64,000 nt of DNA from Spirosoma endophyticum (GCF_900112365.1 NZ_FOLQ01000001.1:806001-870000); one strand, 5' to 3'. Shown: positions 46,759 to 56,084, counted from the stretch's first letter. Numbers and translations: made by a program. Notes: a model not told the origin generated them from the sequence alone.

Positions 46759-47676
46759 ATGGAAACAACGGAACGTACCCCCACAACTTTGGCCTGGATA
46801 CTGGCGACCCTGATTGGCCTGGGTGTTGCGGGTGGCCTTTACTGGAACAACAATCGAACGTTAACCACTCGTTTCGATCAGGCAGAGCAACGGGCCGATT
46901 CATTGCTATCCGTCAAACTCCAGCTCGAAGGCGACATTCGCCAGCTGAATAGCCAGCTCGAAACGGCTACCGCGGATAAGGCTTATCTGGACAAACGTTT
47001 AGAAAACGTACATGATCAGTTGAATGAACGAAACCAGGCTGTCAATACGCTGCGTCAGCATAACGCCGGTCAGACACGTACCATCCAGGATTTAAACCAG
47101 CATCTGAACCGCTTATCGATTGCCCGCGACAGTCTGGAAAATCAGATGGTGGCGATGCATGATAAAATCAAGTGGCAAAGCCAGTCGAGCGAGCAACTGA
47201 GGCAGCAACAAAACGACTTGCAACAGCGGTTGCGTACCATCGATGCCCAGGTATTGACAATGGTGCCGCGTTCAGCCATCACTGGCGACGCGTTTCTGGT
47301 GGAAGTTGGCAAGCCGAATAAAAAAGTGACGGCTAAAGCGAAGAAGGCTAATACCCTGACTATCTCGCTCAACATTCCAGCCGTGTTTAAACTGGAAGGC
47401 ATACAGGAAGTGTACCTGAGCCTGACCGATGAGCAGCAACAGCCGATGACACCTGCCCTTCACAGCGCTACCGTTACGTTGCCCGACGTAAACGAGGTAA
47501 TCCCGGTGCATGCCACACAGGCCGTGAATTTTGCCAAAAATCCCCAGCGTATTTTCTTTAATCTCAGTCCGGGAACCGACATCAAGCCGGGCATTTACCG
47601 GGCGGCTGTCTTTACGAAAGATGCGTATCTAGGTTCGGTTGAATTTCGCCTTCGGGACAGTTTCTGGTTTTTTTAA
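46759..47676 (+). CDS. Membrane-anchored coiled-coil protein
   Basis: 305 residues. One N-terminal membrane helix (LAWILATLIGLGVAGGLYW, about 11-29) leads into a heptad coiled coil of about 130 residues (RFDQAEQRAD through QQQNDLQQRLRTID). A small beta domain follows, with KLEGIQEVYLSLTDEQ, NPQRIFFNLSPGTDIKPGIYRAAVFT and a final VEFRLRDSFWFF. The C-terminal part probably lies in the periplasm. No family recognised. A strong regulated promoter (copy F) puts it in the stress regulon. Confidence 0.8.
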   Translation: METTERTPTTLAWILATLIGLGVAGGLYWNNNRTLTTRFDQAEQRADSLLSVKLQLEGDIRQLNSQLETATADKAYLDKRLENVHDQLNERNQAVNTLRQHNAGQTRTIQDLNQHLNRLSIARDSLENQMVAMHDKIKWQSQSSEQLRQQQNDLQQRLRTIDAQVLTMVPRSAITGDAFLVEVGKPNKKVTAKAKKANTLTISLNIPAVFKLEGIQEVYLSLTDEQQQPMTPALHSATVTLPDVNEVIPVHATQAVNFAKNPQRIFFNLSPGTDIKPGIYRAAVFTKDAYLGSVEFRLRDSFWFF

Positions 47677-47922
47677 GTAACGAAAGACGAACAAATCAAC
47701 TTTACGGAAACCCTACATTTCAAGACGAATATCAAAACGAGTGACGACGTAGCAGCGGTAACGTTACCGCTGAATGATATTGATCGGATAGCCGATGCGA
47801 CAGGTGGATGACTGGAACGTAAATACCTAAGTCCCGAATCATCTATTGACCGTACAAACTACCGATAATCGCATCGCCAGTCTGGTTCAAAAAGCGGTCG
47901 AGAAGGCGGGGTACTGATTACG
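47677..47922 (+). pseudogene. Remnant of a heavy-metal-associated (HMA) domain protein
   Basis: Translation gives LHFKTNIKTSDDVAAVTLPLND, then in the next frame DDWNVNT, then after a stop NHLLTVQTTDNRIASLVQKAVEKAGY. This is the order of an HMA copper-chaperone domain. It is broken by a frameshift and a stop, and the metal-binding CxxC is replaced by TSDD. Confidence 0.6.
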
Positions 47923-48128
47923 GCTGATTTTGGTACGTATAAGCTCCCCACACTTGAGTTACTCACAGGCAAACGAACCGAGGCAAACAGGCCGGGTTTT
48001 AATTTATCACCTTTATTCTGAAAATCGATTTCGACCAGTTCCGAACGGGTTTCGGGCCACGCTGTTGGCGATGCGATTGATACGTCCCGTAAATGTCTGC
48101 TGAAGGTTTCCTGAAGCAGTTGAGTCAA
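47859..48128 (-). pseudogene. Remnant of an RND membrane-fusion (adaptor) protein
   Basis: The minus strand reads ELVEIDFQNKGDKLKPGLFASVRLPV, then SLYVPKSAVIS. This is the end of the beta-barrel and start of the membrane-proximal domain of a periplasmic adaptor of the AcrA/CusB class. Nothing before or after fits, so it is a fragment. Confidence 0.55.
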
Positions 48129-48164
48129 TCCCCGTAATTCAACTACTAATTCTTTAGGTGGTTG

Positions 48165-48420
48165 TCAGGCAGCCGTTATGGCCGCCTGCACATCCCGCAT
48201 AGCTGTGCTCAAATCCTGGTTGTTGATGTTGGCCGACACAGTGATGATCCGTCGGGGGGCAACTCGTAGCTGTCCCAGCGACGCCTGGCTGCTGAACGCC
48301 AACTGTCCCCCGAACAAACTCGACGCATCGAACCGCACAACGGTGGGCGGCATGGTGCCGGGCATCAGGTAGTTCATCACCCGGCTCATCGGGTTGGCTA
48401 CTTCGCCCGATCTAAAGCTG
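48165..48420 (-). pseudogene. Remnant of an RND permease
   Basis: The frame reads NYLMPGTMPPTVVRFDASS and, after about 25 residues, RRIITVSANINNQDLSTAMRDVQAAI. Both strings are RND-permease motifs that are far apart in intact proteins, so this is an internally deleted remnant of a CusA/AcrB-like pump. Confidence 0.55.
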
Positions 48421-48619
48421 GTTCGCAGTTTATAATATTATTTTGCCATATACAATACAAGTAAATCATATAACTACTAATTTTAGCCTATAATTAACGA
48501 AAGGAGAAATTCTCAGTCAATATCAATCCTACATCAGTCGCGACCAAGGGCCAGGTATGCAACAGGATGTTACAGGTTGGATTGATTGACCAGTATCTCT
48601 GTTCATTTAATAAATCAAT

Positions 48620-48817
48620 ATGGTTACTAGAAAGAAACTGTCGATTCGGGTCATGTTTGACGTTCTTGATGAGACGAATCGCAACATCCGACAAAATGGA
48701 GATTTGTTGGTGACGGCTACCGATCCAGACGAAGCTATTGATTGGGTATTCACTGAAATGCAACGTCAGTTCAACCAACCCGGCATTCGTCTCACACGGG
48801 TTCGCATTTGCGCCTGA
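48620..48817 (+). CDS. Small hypothetical protein, 65 residues
   Basis: The frame starts MVTRKKLSIRVMFDVLDETN and continues with an acidic helix DPDEAIDWVFTEMQRQ, ending RVRICA. It looks like a small alpha/beta protein. It lies inside a decayed region and may be a survivor or a fragment. A+T-rich DNA precedes it. Confidence 0.4.
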   Translation: MVTRKKLSIRVMFDVLDETNRNIRQNGDLLVTATDPDEAIDWVFTEMQRQFNQPGIRLTRVRICA

Positions 48818-48906
48818 AAACCGGCTTCGGGTTACTGGAGCATCAGGTGGGTTCGAGGGCTTGTCCATAATGCCCTGGACGGACTGAGTGGTGAATGGTA
48901 ATGTAG

Positions 48907-49335
48907 TTAAGCCAGTTGTAAGGGTAAAATAATGTCGGTTAACGTACCTCCTCCTGAGCGCGGCAGTAAGTATAGCTGCCCCAGATGTAGGGAAATAATG
49001 CGACGGGCCAGCGTTAACCCAATTCCGAACCTATCGATTACCTGTACGTCAGACCCATGAATCAAAGGCAGCAACACACGCTCTTCTTCATCGGGTGTTA
49101 GATCAATGCCCCGGTCTTCGATTCGGATGCGTGCCCGCTCTTTAGTGTCCATTTCAAGAAACAGGGTAACGGGCTGCCCACCGGAGTATTTGGCCGCATT
49201 GTCTGACAGATTTAACAGAGCCGTTTTGAGCAGATAAGCGTTACCCCAGACCCTAACGGGCATTGGCTGTTCGAGGCCTGCGCCAGTACGCCCACTTCTT
49301 CCTGTGGGTTATAGGCCCGTAGCCGAAATGGCAAC
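48907..49335 (-). pseudogene. Remnant of a sensor histidine kinase (ATPase domain)
   Basis: On the minus strand, GNAYLLKTALLNLSDNAAKYS (N box), ARIRIEDRGIDLTPDEEERV and FGIGLTLARRIISLHLG (G2 box) are the ATPase core of a kinase. The frame is broken upstream of 49263, and the membrane and HisKA parts are missing. Confidence 0.65.
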
Positions 49336-49430
49336 ATAGTGGCTGCAGGCGTATCTCGGTTAAGCTTGAGTAATTACCCTTGAGATCTATCGACATGACT
49401 GTTGATGCTTATTGTCGCTGTATAATCAAT

Positions 49431-49487
49431 CTCTAAGCGAATTCTAAGCAATCCTTAAGCCTCTTCTTAGGTCTGTGCCCTAGTTTG
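49431..49487 (+). promoter_or_regulatory. Four-site 11-bp direct repeat (copy G) with -7 core
   Basis: Half-sites at 49433 (CTAA), 49444 (CTAA), 49455 (TTAA) and 49466 (CTTA, weak). TTTG is at 49484, 18 bp on. It serves the TPR gene (start 49548), which confirms that the further upstream in-frame starts are inside the promoter. Confidence 0.83.
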
Positions 49488-49547
49488 CGTAGGCTTCTCC
49501 AGATGACTATGAGTCGCCGTGTTGAAGCCACTAAACCTAAGCACAGC

Positions 49548-51263
49548 ATGAATACTCAACTTAAATTATTAGTTCTTTCGGGGCTGGCTGGCACTGCGTT
49601 GGCACAAACCCCATCCCCCGATGCAAATACCCTGATGAATCTTGGACGGTTCGACGAAGCCAAAACGCTTCTTATCCGGAACGCTCAGCAGAATCCATCC
49701 GTACAAATGAATTTCGACGCTGGCTATGGCTATCTCCGCGCTGGTCAGCCCGATTCGGCACGCATCTGGTTCGAGAAAGGCATTCCGATGGACGAAAAGC
49801 GGGTTCCGCTTAACCAGACCGGTGCTGCCATTACGTATCTCGTCAAGAACGACATGACCAATGCCGATCCTAAACTGGCGGAGGTTGTCGATAAGAGTAA
49901 AGGCAAAAACGCGGAGATTCTTTTTCGGATCGGCGAAGCATATACGGGCTATCTGACTCCCGGCAATGGCTCGATCAAGCCAATCTATCCGAAAGTCGTC
50001 AATGCCGCCAAAGCCATTGATTACTTGAACCGGGCTACCGATCGCGACAAGAAAAACTCCGCGATTCAACTGGCGCTGGGCGATGCATATTACCTGAATA
50101 AGGACGCGGGCACAGCGGTTTCCCGTTACGAAAGTGCTATTGAACTGGGCATGAATCCGTCGCGGGTTTATCAGCGGATTGGCGACATCTACTGGCAGGG
50201 ACGCAACCTGAATCTGGCCGTTGAGAATTACAAAAAAGCTATTGAAGCCAATCAAACGTACGCACCGGCCTACAACCAGTTAGCCGAGTTGTATTTTCTG
50301 GTGAACCGCTACAAGGAAGCGGCCAGCTACATCGACCAGTACGTGAACGTATCGAAAGACAAACGACAGGAAACGCTGCTCCGTCAGGCTCAGTTTCATT
50401 TTCTGGCAAAAGACTACCAGCGGGCCGTAAACCTGATCGATAGCAACCGTACGATACTGGCCCAGAACCCAATCGTGTACCGGATCGAAGGCTGGTCGTA
50501 TTCATCGCTTAAACAGCCACAGAAAGCCATCCAGAACATTACTATGTTCCTGGAAAAAGCGCCTGAAAAGATCATGCCCGACGATTACAGATACCTGGGC
50601 AATGCGTATTTAGGTATCGAAAATCCCGGCAGCGATTCGTTAAAAGCAATCAACGATTCGTTAGGCATTCTGAATCTCGCCAAAGCGGCTCCCTTCGATA
50701 CGACGGAGAATCTATACAGCGACATCGCCAAATATTATTACCGGGCCAAGAAACACCCCGAAGCCGTGGCCGCGCTCGATTCGGCCGCAAAACATGGTTT
50801 CAAAGCCGATGTGCAGGACTTATTTCGGTATGGAATGAGCAATTACACACTTGGTTTCCAGCGCGATAGCCTCGGAAAACTGATACGTGATACCACTCGT
50901 TTTGCGATGGCCGATTCTGCCCTGGCGCTGGCGCAGAAAGCCTCGCCCGATTATGCCCCGACGGTTCTCTACCGGGCAAAAGCAAATTACTACGCCTACA
51001 CGCCCGAAGAAGCCGTTCTGAATGGAAAAGCGAAGCCCTATTTCGAGCAGTTCATTAACATGACCGCCGATAAGGAGGAAGAACGGAATCGGTACAAAAA
51101 AGATCTGGTGCTGGCGTTCAAGTACTTGATTTCGTACAATGAGCTGGTCACGAAAGATGAAAACGCCCGAAATGAATGGCTGAAAAAGGGACTATCATTT
51201 TTCCCCGAGAATAAGGACTTAGCCAGAATTTCCGCTCCCGGCACGGAAGCGACTGACCAGTAA
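49548..51263 (+). CDS. Secreted TPR-repeat protein
   Basis: ATG 49548 gives 571 residues and a clean signal peptide (MNTQLKLLVLSGLAGTALAQ). The mature protein holds many TPR helical pairs, for example AAKAIDYLNRATDRDKKNSA, GDIYWQGRNLNLAVENYKK and AYNQLAELYFLVNRYKEAAS. TPR solenoids mediate protein assembly, here in the periplasm or at the outer membrane. The gene has its own regulated promoter (copy G) and terminator and precedes the RND operon. The in-frame region from 49485 lies at the promoter and is probably not translated. Confidence 0.85.
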   Translation: MNTQLKLLVLSGLAGTALAQTPSPDANTLMNLGRFDEAKTLLIRNAQQNPSVQMNFDAGYGYLRAGQPDSARIWFEKGIPMDEKRVPLNQTGAAITYLVKNDMTNADPKLAEVVDKSKGKNAEILFRIGEAYTGYLTPGNGSIKPIYPKVVNAAKAIDYLNRATDRDKKNSAIQLALGDAYYLNKDAGTAVSRYESAIELGMNPSRVYQRIGDIYWQGRNLNLAVENYKKAIEANQTYAPAYNQLAELYFLVNRYKEAASYIDQYVNVSKDKRQETLLRQAQFHFLAKDYQRAVNLIDSNRTILAQNPIVYRIEGWSYSSLKQPQKAIQNITMFLEKAPEKIMPDDYRYLGNAYLGIENPGSDSLKAINDSLGILNLAKAAPFDTTENLYSDIAKYYYRAKKHPEAVAALDSAAKHGFKADVQDLFRYGMSNYTLGFQRDSLGKLIRDTTRFAMADSALALAQKASPDYAPTVLYRAKANYYAYTPEEAVLNGKAKPYFEQFINMTADKEEERNRYKKDLVLAFKYLISYNELVTKDENARNEWLKKGLSFFPENKDLARISAPGTEATDQ

Positions 51264-51293
51264 TTATTTTTTTCGTAGTTGATATGTAATCGT

Positions 51294-51331
51294 ACCGCTA
51301 CCGGGGCTCCGATCCCTGGTAGCGGTTTTTT
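51294..51331 (+). terminator. Terminator after the TPR gene
   Basis: ACCGCTACC-GGG pairs with CCC-GGTAGCGGT (51294-51306 and about 51313-51325), followed by TTTTT. Confidence 0.85.
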
Positions 51332-51414
51332 GCCTTGTACACAACGTCCAGCAACTTTCACGGGAAGAAGTAATTTTTGTGCTTTTTCAAGTCTAATCAA
51401 TACAGATTCTCCAC

Positions 51415-51471
51415 TTCTAAGCAAATTCTAAGAATTTTCTAAGCTGGTCTTTACTTGTGCAGGCGTATTTG
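51415..51471 (+). promoter_or_regulatory. Four-site 11-bp direct repeat (copy H) with -7 core
   Basis: Three perfect TTCTAAG half-sites (CTAA at 51417, 51428 and 51439) and a weak fourth (51450). TTTG is at 51468, 18 bp on, in GTATTTG. It drives the RND efflux operon that starts at 51553. The leader contains stems TTCGCT/AGCGAA (51493-51505) within CGTAGCG/CGCTACG (51485-51525). Confidence 0.88.
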
Positions 51472-51552
51472 CACCGGTAGCTAACGTAGCGATTCGCTTA
51501 GCGAACTGCCATTTACGGCGCTACGAGTTCATCGTTCAGACCAAATCCCTGT

Positions 51553-52689
51553 ATGCAATCTTATTCGGGTATACTAGCCCTGTTCATCGGCACCTTGCTC
51601 ACCGCCTGCTCAGCGAAAAGCGAAAAAAAGCCGGAAACCTCCGCGCCGACGCTTCCGGTCATTCAACTCACCAATCAGGACGCCACGCTTGACCGGGATT
51701 ACGCCAGTAATCTTGAAGCCGTACAGAATGTGGAGGTACGCGCTCGGGTCGCTGGATTTTTAGATAAAATCCTAGTTGATGAAGGGAAACCGGTTCATAA
51801 GGGGCAACTTCTTTTCCAACTCAACCCCACCGAGTTCCAGGTAGAAGTGGACCGGGCGCAATCCAATCTGGAGAGTGCCATTGCCCAGGCCGAATCCGCG
51901 GAGGTAGAGATGGGTCGGGTTAAATTGCTGGTCGATAAAAACGTCATATCGCCCTCGGAACTGAAGCTCGCCCGATCGAAAATGGCAACCGCCCGGGCGG
52001 GTATCAATGGCGCCAAATCCGCCCTGGCTAAAGCCCGATTTCATGTCTCACTGACCAGCATTCGGGCACCCTTCGATGGCGTTATTAACCGGATTCCGTT
52101 CAAACGGGGTAGCCTGATTGAAGAAGGGGCTCTGCTGACATCCATCTCCGATCTTCGGCAGATGTATGCCTATTTCAACGTATCGGAGAAAGAATACCTG
52201 TCTTTCATCAAAAAGCGGCTAGACCCCGACAAAACAACCGTTCGGGAAGTCGATTTATTGCTGGCCGATGATTCTGCTTACCCTTTCAAAGGCAAAATCG
52301 AAACCACCGAAACCGAATTTGAGGACAACTCCGGGACGATTGCGTTTCGGGCTACATTTCCCAATCCCAAACGACTGCTTCGGCACGGATCGACCGGTAA
52401 AGTCCGGCTCTCGACCGACGTAGATGATGCCCTACTAGTGCCGCAGAAAGCCGTCTTTGAAGTACAGGACAAAAACTTCGTCTACGTAGTCGACGCTAAC
52501 AATAAAGTCAGAAGCCGAAATTTTATCCCGAGTAGCCGGGTCGATCAGTTTTACATTGTTCAGTCGGGTCTTAAGTCGGGAGACCGCATTGTTTATGAGG
52601 GCATTCAAAGCCTGAAGGACGGTATGCGCATCGTACCCCGGTCGTTACCCGCCAAAAGCTTACAGGCTTTGTACGCATCGGCCCGGTAA
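51553..52689 (+). CDS. RND efflux periplasmic adaptor lipoprotein
   Basis: 378 residues with a lipoprotein signal (IGTLLTACS). The barrel-sandwich hybrid has VEVRARVAGFLDKILVDEGKPVHKG. A coiled-coil hairpin runs about 95-160, ISDLRQMYAYFNVSEKEYL marks the barrel domain, and GDRIVYEGIQSLKDGMRIVP the C-terminal domain. It joins the inner membrane pump to the outer membrane channel. First gene of a three-gene operon under copy H. Confidence 0.94.
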   Translation: MQSYSGILALFIGTLLTACSAKSEKKPETSAPTLPVIQLTNQDATLDRDYASNLEAVQNVEVRARVAGFLDKILVDEGKPVHKGQLLFQLNPTEFQVEVDRAQSNLESAIAQAESAEVEMGRVKLLVDKNVISPSELKLARSKMATARAGINGAKSALAKARFHVSLTSIRAPFDGVINRIPFKRGSLIEEGALLTSISDLRQMYAYFNVSEKEYLSFIKKRLDPDKTTVREVDLLLADDSAYPFKGKIETTETEFEDNSGTIAFRATFPNPKRLLRHGSTGKVRLSTDVDDALLVPQKAVFEVQDKNFVYVVDANNKVRSRNFIPSSRVDQFYIVQSGLKSGDRIVYEGIQSLKDGMRIVPRSLPAKSLQALYASAR

Positions 52690-52738
52690 TGAATTAATTA
52701 AGGCCCACTACCCTCGACTAATCCGAAATAACTGACTC

Positions 52739-55700
52739 ATGTTCAATACGTTCGTAAAAAGACCCCTACTCTCTACGGCCATTTCCCTGGTCATTGTGCT
52801 GTTGGGGGTGTTGGCGCTGACGGGTCTGCCCGTTACGCAGTTTCCCGATATTGTGCCCCCGTCGGTCACCGTAACGACCAGGTACACGGGTGCCAGTGCC
52901 GATGTGTGCGTCAAAGCGGTAGCAACCCCGCTCGAACGCGCCATCAATGGGGTGCCCAACATGACCTACATGACGTCCATTTCGGGGAATGACGGGTCTA
53001 CGCTCATCACGGTGTTCTTCAAAGTGGGCACGGACCCCGATCTGGCGGCTGTCAACGTACAGAACCGCGTGACGACGGTGATGGACGAACTGCCCGAAGA
53101 AGTGATCAAAGCGGGGGTCGTGACGGAAAAAGAGGTGAACAGTATGCTGCTGTACCTCAACATTGTCAGCGACGACCCTAAGGTTGATGAGAAATTCATC
53201 TACAACTTTGCCGATATCAACGTACTGGCCGAACTGAAGCGGATCGACGGCGTGGGATTTGCCGCGATTATGGGAAGCCGTGATTACTCCATGCGCGTGT
53301 GGCTCAAACCCGACCGCATGACGGCCTACGACATCTCGCCCGACGAAGTGATTGCCGGTATTCGCAAGCAGAATGTAGAAGCGGCACCTGGCAAAGCGGG
53401 CGAAAGCGCCGACCAGGCTCCGCAGACGTTGCAATACGTACTCCGTTATACCGGTAAGTTTTTCGAACCGGACCAATACGAAAACCTCATCCTGCGTACC
53501 AACATCGATGGTTCGCTGCTCCGCTTAAAAGATATAGCCGAGGTGGAATTTGGTTCGCTGGATTACGGCGTTTTGTCCAAAAACGACGGACGACCATCGG
53601 CGTCCATCATGCTCAAACAGCGGCCCGGCTCCAACGCCAGCGACGTGATTGCAGCCGTCAAAACGCGGATGGCCGAGCTAAAAGAAAGCTCGTTCCCTTC
53701 GGGCATGACCTACAATTATGCCTACGACGTATCGCGCTTCCTGGACGCGTCCATTCACGAAGTGGTCCGCACCCTGATCGAAGCCTTCGTGCTGGTATTT
53801 ATTATCGTCTTTCTGTTTTTGCAGGATTGGCGCTCCACCCTGATTTGTGCCTTGGCGGTTCCGGTGGCCCTGATTGGCACGTTCGCCTTTATGAGTTCCA
53901 TTGGTTTCTCCATCAATCTGCTGACGCTGTTTGCGCTGGTGCTGGCCATCGGTATCGTCGTCGATAACGCCATTGTGGTGGTCGAAGCGGTTCATGCCAA
54001 AATGGAAGAGTCCGGTGGCGAATCGGGTCCGTTGACACCCCGAGCCGCTACGTTTGCCGCCATGGGCGAGATTGCCGGAGCCATCGTGGGCATTACGCTG
54101 GTCATGTCAGCCGTGTTTATACCAGTGGCGTTCATGACGGGTCCGGTGGGCATTTTCTACCGGCAGTTCTCCCTGACACTGGCCATTGCCATTGTCATTT
54201 CCGGCGTCAATGCGCTGACGCTCACGCCCGCTTTGTGTGCTATTCTGCTACGTCCCGTACACGGGAAAAGGCAAGGGCTATTGGGTCGCTTCTTCACTCG
54301 CTTTAATGAAAGCTATGACTTGCTGGCGAGCAAATATCAGGGGTTACTCCGTCGGGTAGCGAACCGGAGCGCCATTACGTGGGGCCTGTTGGGGCTGTTT
54401 ATGCTGGCGACCTGGGGTGTTAGCACGATACTGCCGGGTGGCTTTATTCCAACCGAAGACCAGGGCATGATTTACGTCAACGTAACGACCCCCGTCGGCG
54501 CCACCGTTGACCGAACAGAGAAAGTACTGGACGCCATCGAAGCGATTGCCTCCCAGCAGGAATCCGTCGAGAACGTATCGACGCTGGCCGGATTTAGTCT
54601 GATGACCGACGGTGCCGGAGCTTCCTACGGCATGGGCATGATCAACCTCAAACACTGGGACGAACGAAAAATTTCGATGCGGGAACTGATTGCAACCCTG
54701 GAAGAAAAGACCAAACACATTACCGACGCGACGATTCAATTCTTCCCACCGCCTACGGTGCCCGGCTTCGGTAATTCGAGTGGATTTGAAATCCGAATGC
54801 TGGATCGGGGCCGCAGTGGCGATCTGACGCAAACCGCCAACGTAGCGCAGAAATTTATCGCGGCTTTGAAAAAACGCCCGGAAATCAGCGATGCCTTTAC
54901 CAGTTTCGACCCCAGTTTTCCGCAGTATCTGCTGCACGTCGATCAGGAAAAAGCCTCCCAGAAAGGGGTATCTATCGACAACGCCATGAGCACCCTGCAA
55001 ACGATGATGGGCAGCTATTACGCGTCTAATTTCATCCGGTTTGGGCAAATGTACAAAGTGATGGTACAGGCCGCTCCCAGCTACCGAACCAAACCCGAAG
55101 ACGTACTGAACATGCGCGTCAAGAACGATCAGGGCGAAATGGTTCCGTATTCCAATTTTGTCCGGCTGGAGCGCGTCTATGGTCCCGAGCAGATCACGCG
55201 CTACAACATGTACACCTCAGCCATGATCAACGGCGATGCGGCTTCCGGCTACAGCAGTGGCGACGCGATCAAGGCCGTTCAGGAAGTTGCGGCTCAGACA
55301 TTGCCCAAAGGATTTGCCTACGAATGGTCAGGGATGTCGCGGGAAGAGGTCGAATCAGGCAATCAGGCGCTCTACATTTTTGCGATCTGTCTAGTGTTCG
55401 TATATATCCTGCTGATGGCGCAGTACGAGAGTGTGTTTTTACCTTTATCGGTTCTCTTATCGCTCCCCACCGGCATCTTCGGCTCCTTTTTCTTCCTGCA
55501 ACTGATGGGCTTACAAAACAACATTTACGCGCAGGTGGCGCTGGTGATGCTCATCGGATTGCTTGGTAAAAACGCCATTTTGATTGTCGAATTTGCCAGC
55601 CAGCGCCAACGCGAAGGACTATCGATTCTGGACGCGGCTATAGAGGGGGCGGTTTCGCGACTACGTCCGATTCTAATGACTTCGTTCGCCTTTATCGCGG

Positions 55701-55972
55701 GTCTGATTCCGCTGTGTATGGCCACGGGCGCTGGGGCGCTGGGCAACCGGTCCATCGGTACGGCAGCGGCTGGGGGCATGTTCACCGGTACGTTGTTCGG
55801 CTTGATCATTGTCCCCGGCCTGTATGTTTTCTTCGCCAAACTCGCCGAACGGTTTAGTACCCGCAAACCCACCGACGGTGACCTGAACGATCATCCAGTA
55901 CAGAAGGCCGACACGACGTCGGTTCAGTTATCCACCCAAACGCACGTCAATGGCTCCGTCATTCATAAATAA
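52739..55972 (+). CDS. RND efflux permease of the HAE-1 (AcrB) type
   Basis: 1077 residues, full length. It has FNTFVKRPLLSTAISLVIVLLGVLAL at the start (first helix), PDIVPPSVTVTTRYTGASADV, and the second helix group with IGIVVDNAIVVVEAVHAKM. The proton-relay pair, usually Asp-Asp, is D409-N410 here. Porter domains and 12 helices are complete, with no premature stop. It would export drugs, bile-like compounds or fatty acids using the proton gradient. Confidence 0.94.
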   Translation: MFNTFVKRPLLSTAISLVIVLLGVLALTGLPVTQFPDIVPPSVTVTTRYTGASADVCVKAVATPLERAINGVPNMTYMTSISGNDGSTLITVFFKVGTDPDLAAVNVQNRVTTVMDELPEEVIKAGVVTEKEVNSMLLYLNIVSDDPKVDEKFIYNFADINVLAELKRIDGVGFAAIMGSRDYSMRVWLKPDRMTAYDISPDEVIAGIRKQNVEAAPGKAGESADQAPQTLQYVLRYTGKFFEPDQYENLILRTNIDGSLLRLKDIAEVEFGSLDYGVLSKNDGRPSASIMLKQRPGSNASDVIAAVKTRMAELKESSFPSGMTYNYAYDVSRFLDASIHEVVRTLIEAFVLVFIIVFLFLQDWRSTLICALAVPVALIGTFAFMSSIGFSINLLTLFALVLAIGIVVDNAIVVVEAVHAKMEESGGESGPLTPRAATFAAMGEIAGAIVGITLVMSAVFIPVAFMTGPVGIFYRQFSLTLAIAIVISGVNALTLTPALCAILLRPVHGKRQGLLGRFFTRFNESYDLLASKYQGLLRRVANRSAITWGLLGLFMLATWGVSTILPGGFIPTEDQGMIYVNVTTPVGATVDRTEKVLDAIEAIASQQESVENVSTLAGFSLMTDGAGASYGMGMINLKHWDERKISMRELIATLEEKTKHITDATIQFFPPPTVPGFGNSSGFEIRMLDRGRSGDLTQTANVAQKFIAALKKRPEISDAFTSFDPSFPQYLLHVDQEKASQKGVSIDNAMSTLQTMMGSYYASNFIRFGQMYKVMVQAAPSYRTKPEDVLNMRVKNDQGEMVPYSNFVRLERVYGPEQITRYNMYTSAMINGDAASGYSSGDAIKAVQEVAAQTLPKGFAYEWSGMSREEVESGNQALYIFAICLVFVYILLMAQYESVFLPLSVLLSLPTGIFGSFFFLQLMGLQNNIYAQVALVMLIGLLGKNAILIVEFASQRQREGLSILDAAIEGAVSRLRPILMTSFAFIAGLIPLCMATGAGALGNRSIGTAAAGGMFTGTLFGLIIVPGLYVFFAKLAERFSTRKPTDGDLNDHPVQKADTTSVQLSTQTHVNGSVIHK

Positions 55973-55984
55973 GCGAGTTACAAG

Positions 55985-56084
55985 TACCCCCAACCGACCC
56001 GTCGGACCGCCCCAAAAGGGGGCTAAAAACGCTTGTTGGTATAGAGCCCCCTTTTGGGGCGGTCCGACGGGTCGGTTGGGGGTA
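55985..56084. repeat. Perfect 40-bp inverted repeat at the RND/outer-membrane-factor junction
   Basis: Arms at 55985-56024 and 56045-56084 are exact complements, with a 20-bp spacer. The ends carry TACCCCCAACCGACCCGTCG. It starts 13 bp after the permease stop and contains in-frame codons of the next gene's upstream extension. It resembles a mobile or REP-type intergenic repeat and would form a very stable RNA stem. Confidence 0.85.

Noticed and set aside
48494..48868. Minus-strand frame of 124 codons
   Set aside because: Lacks family motifs and opposes a more protein-like plus-strand frame at 48620.
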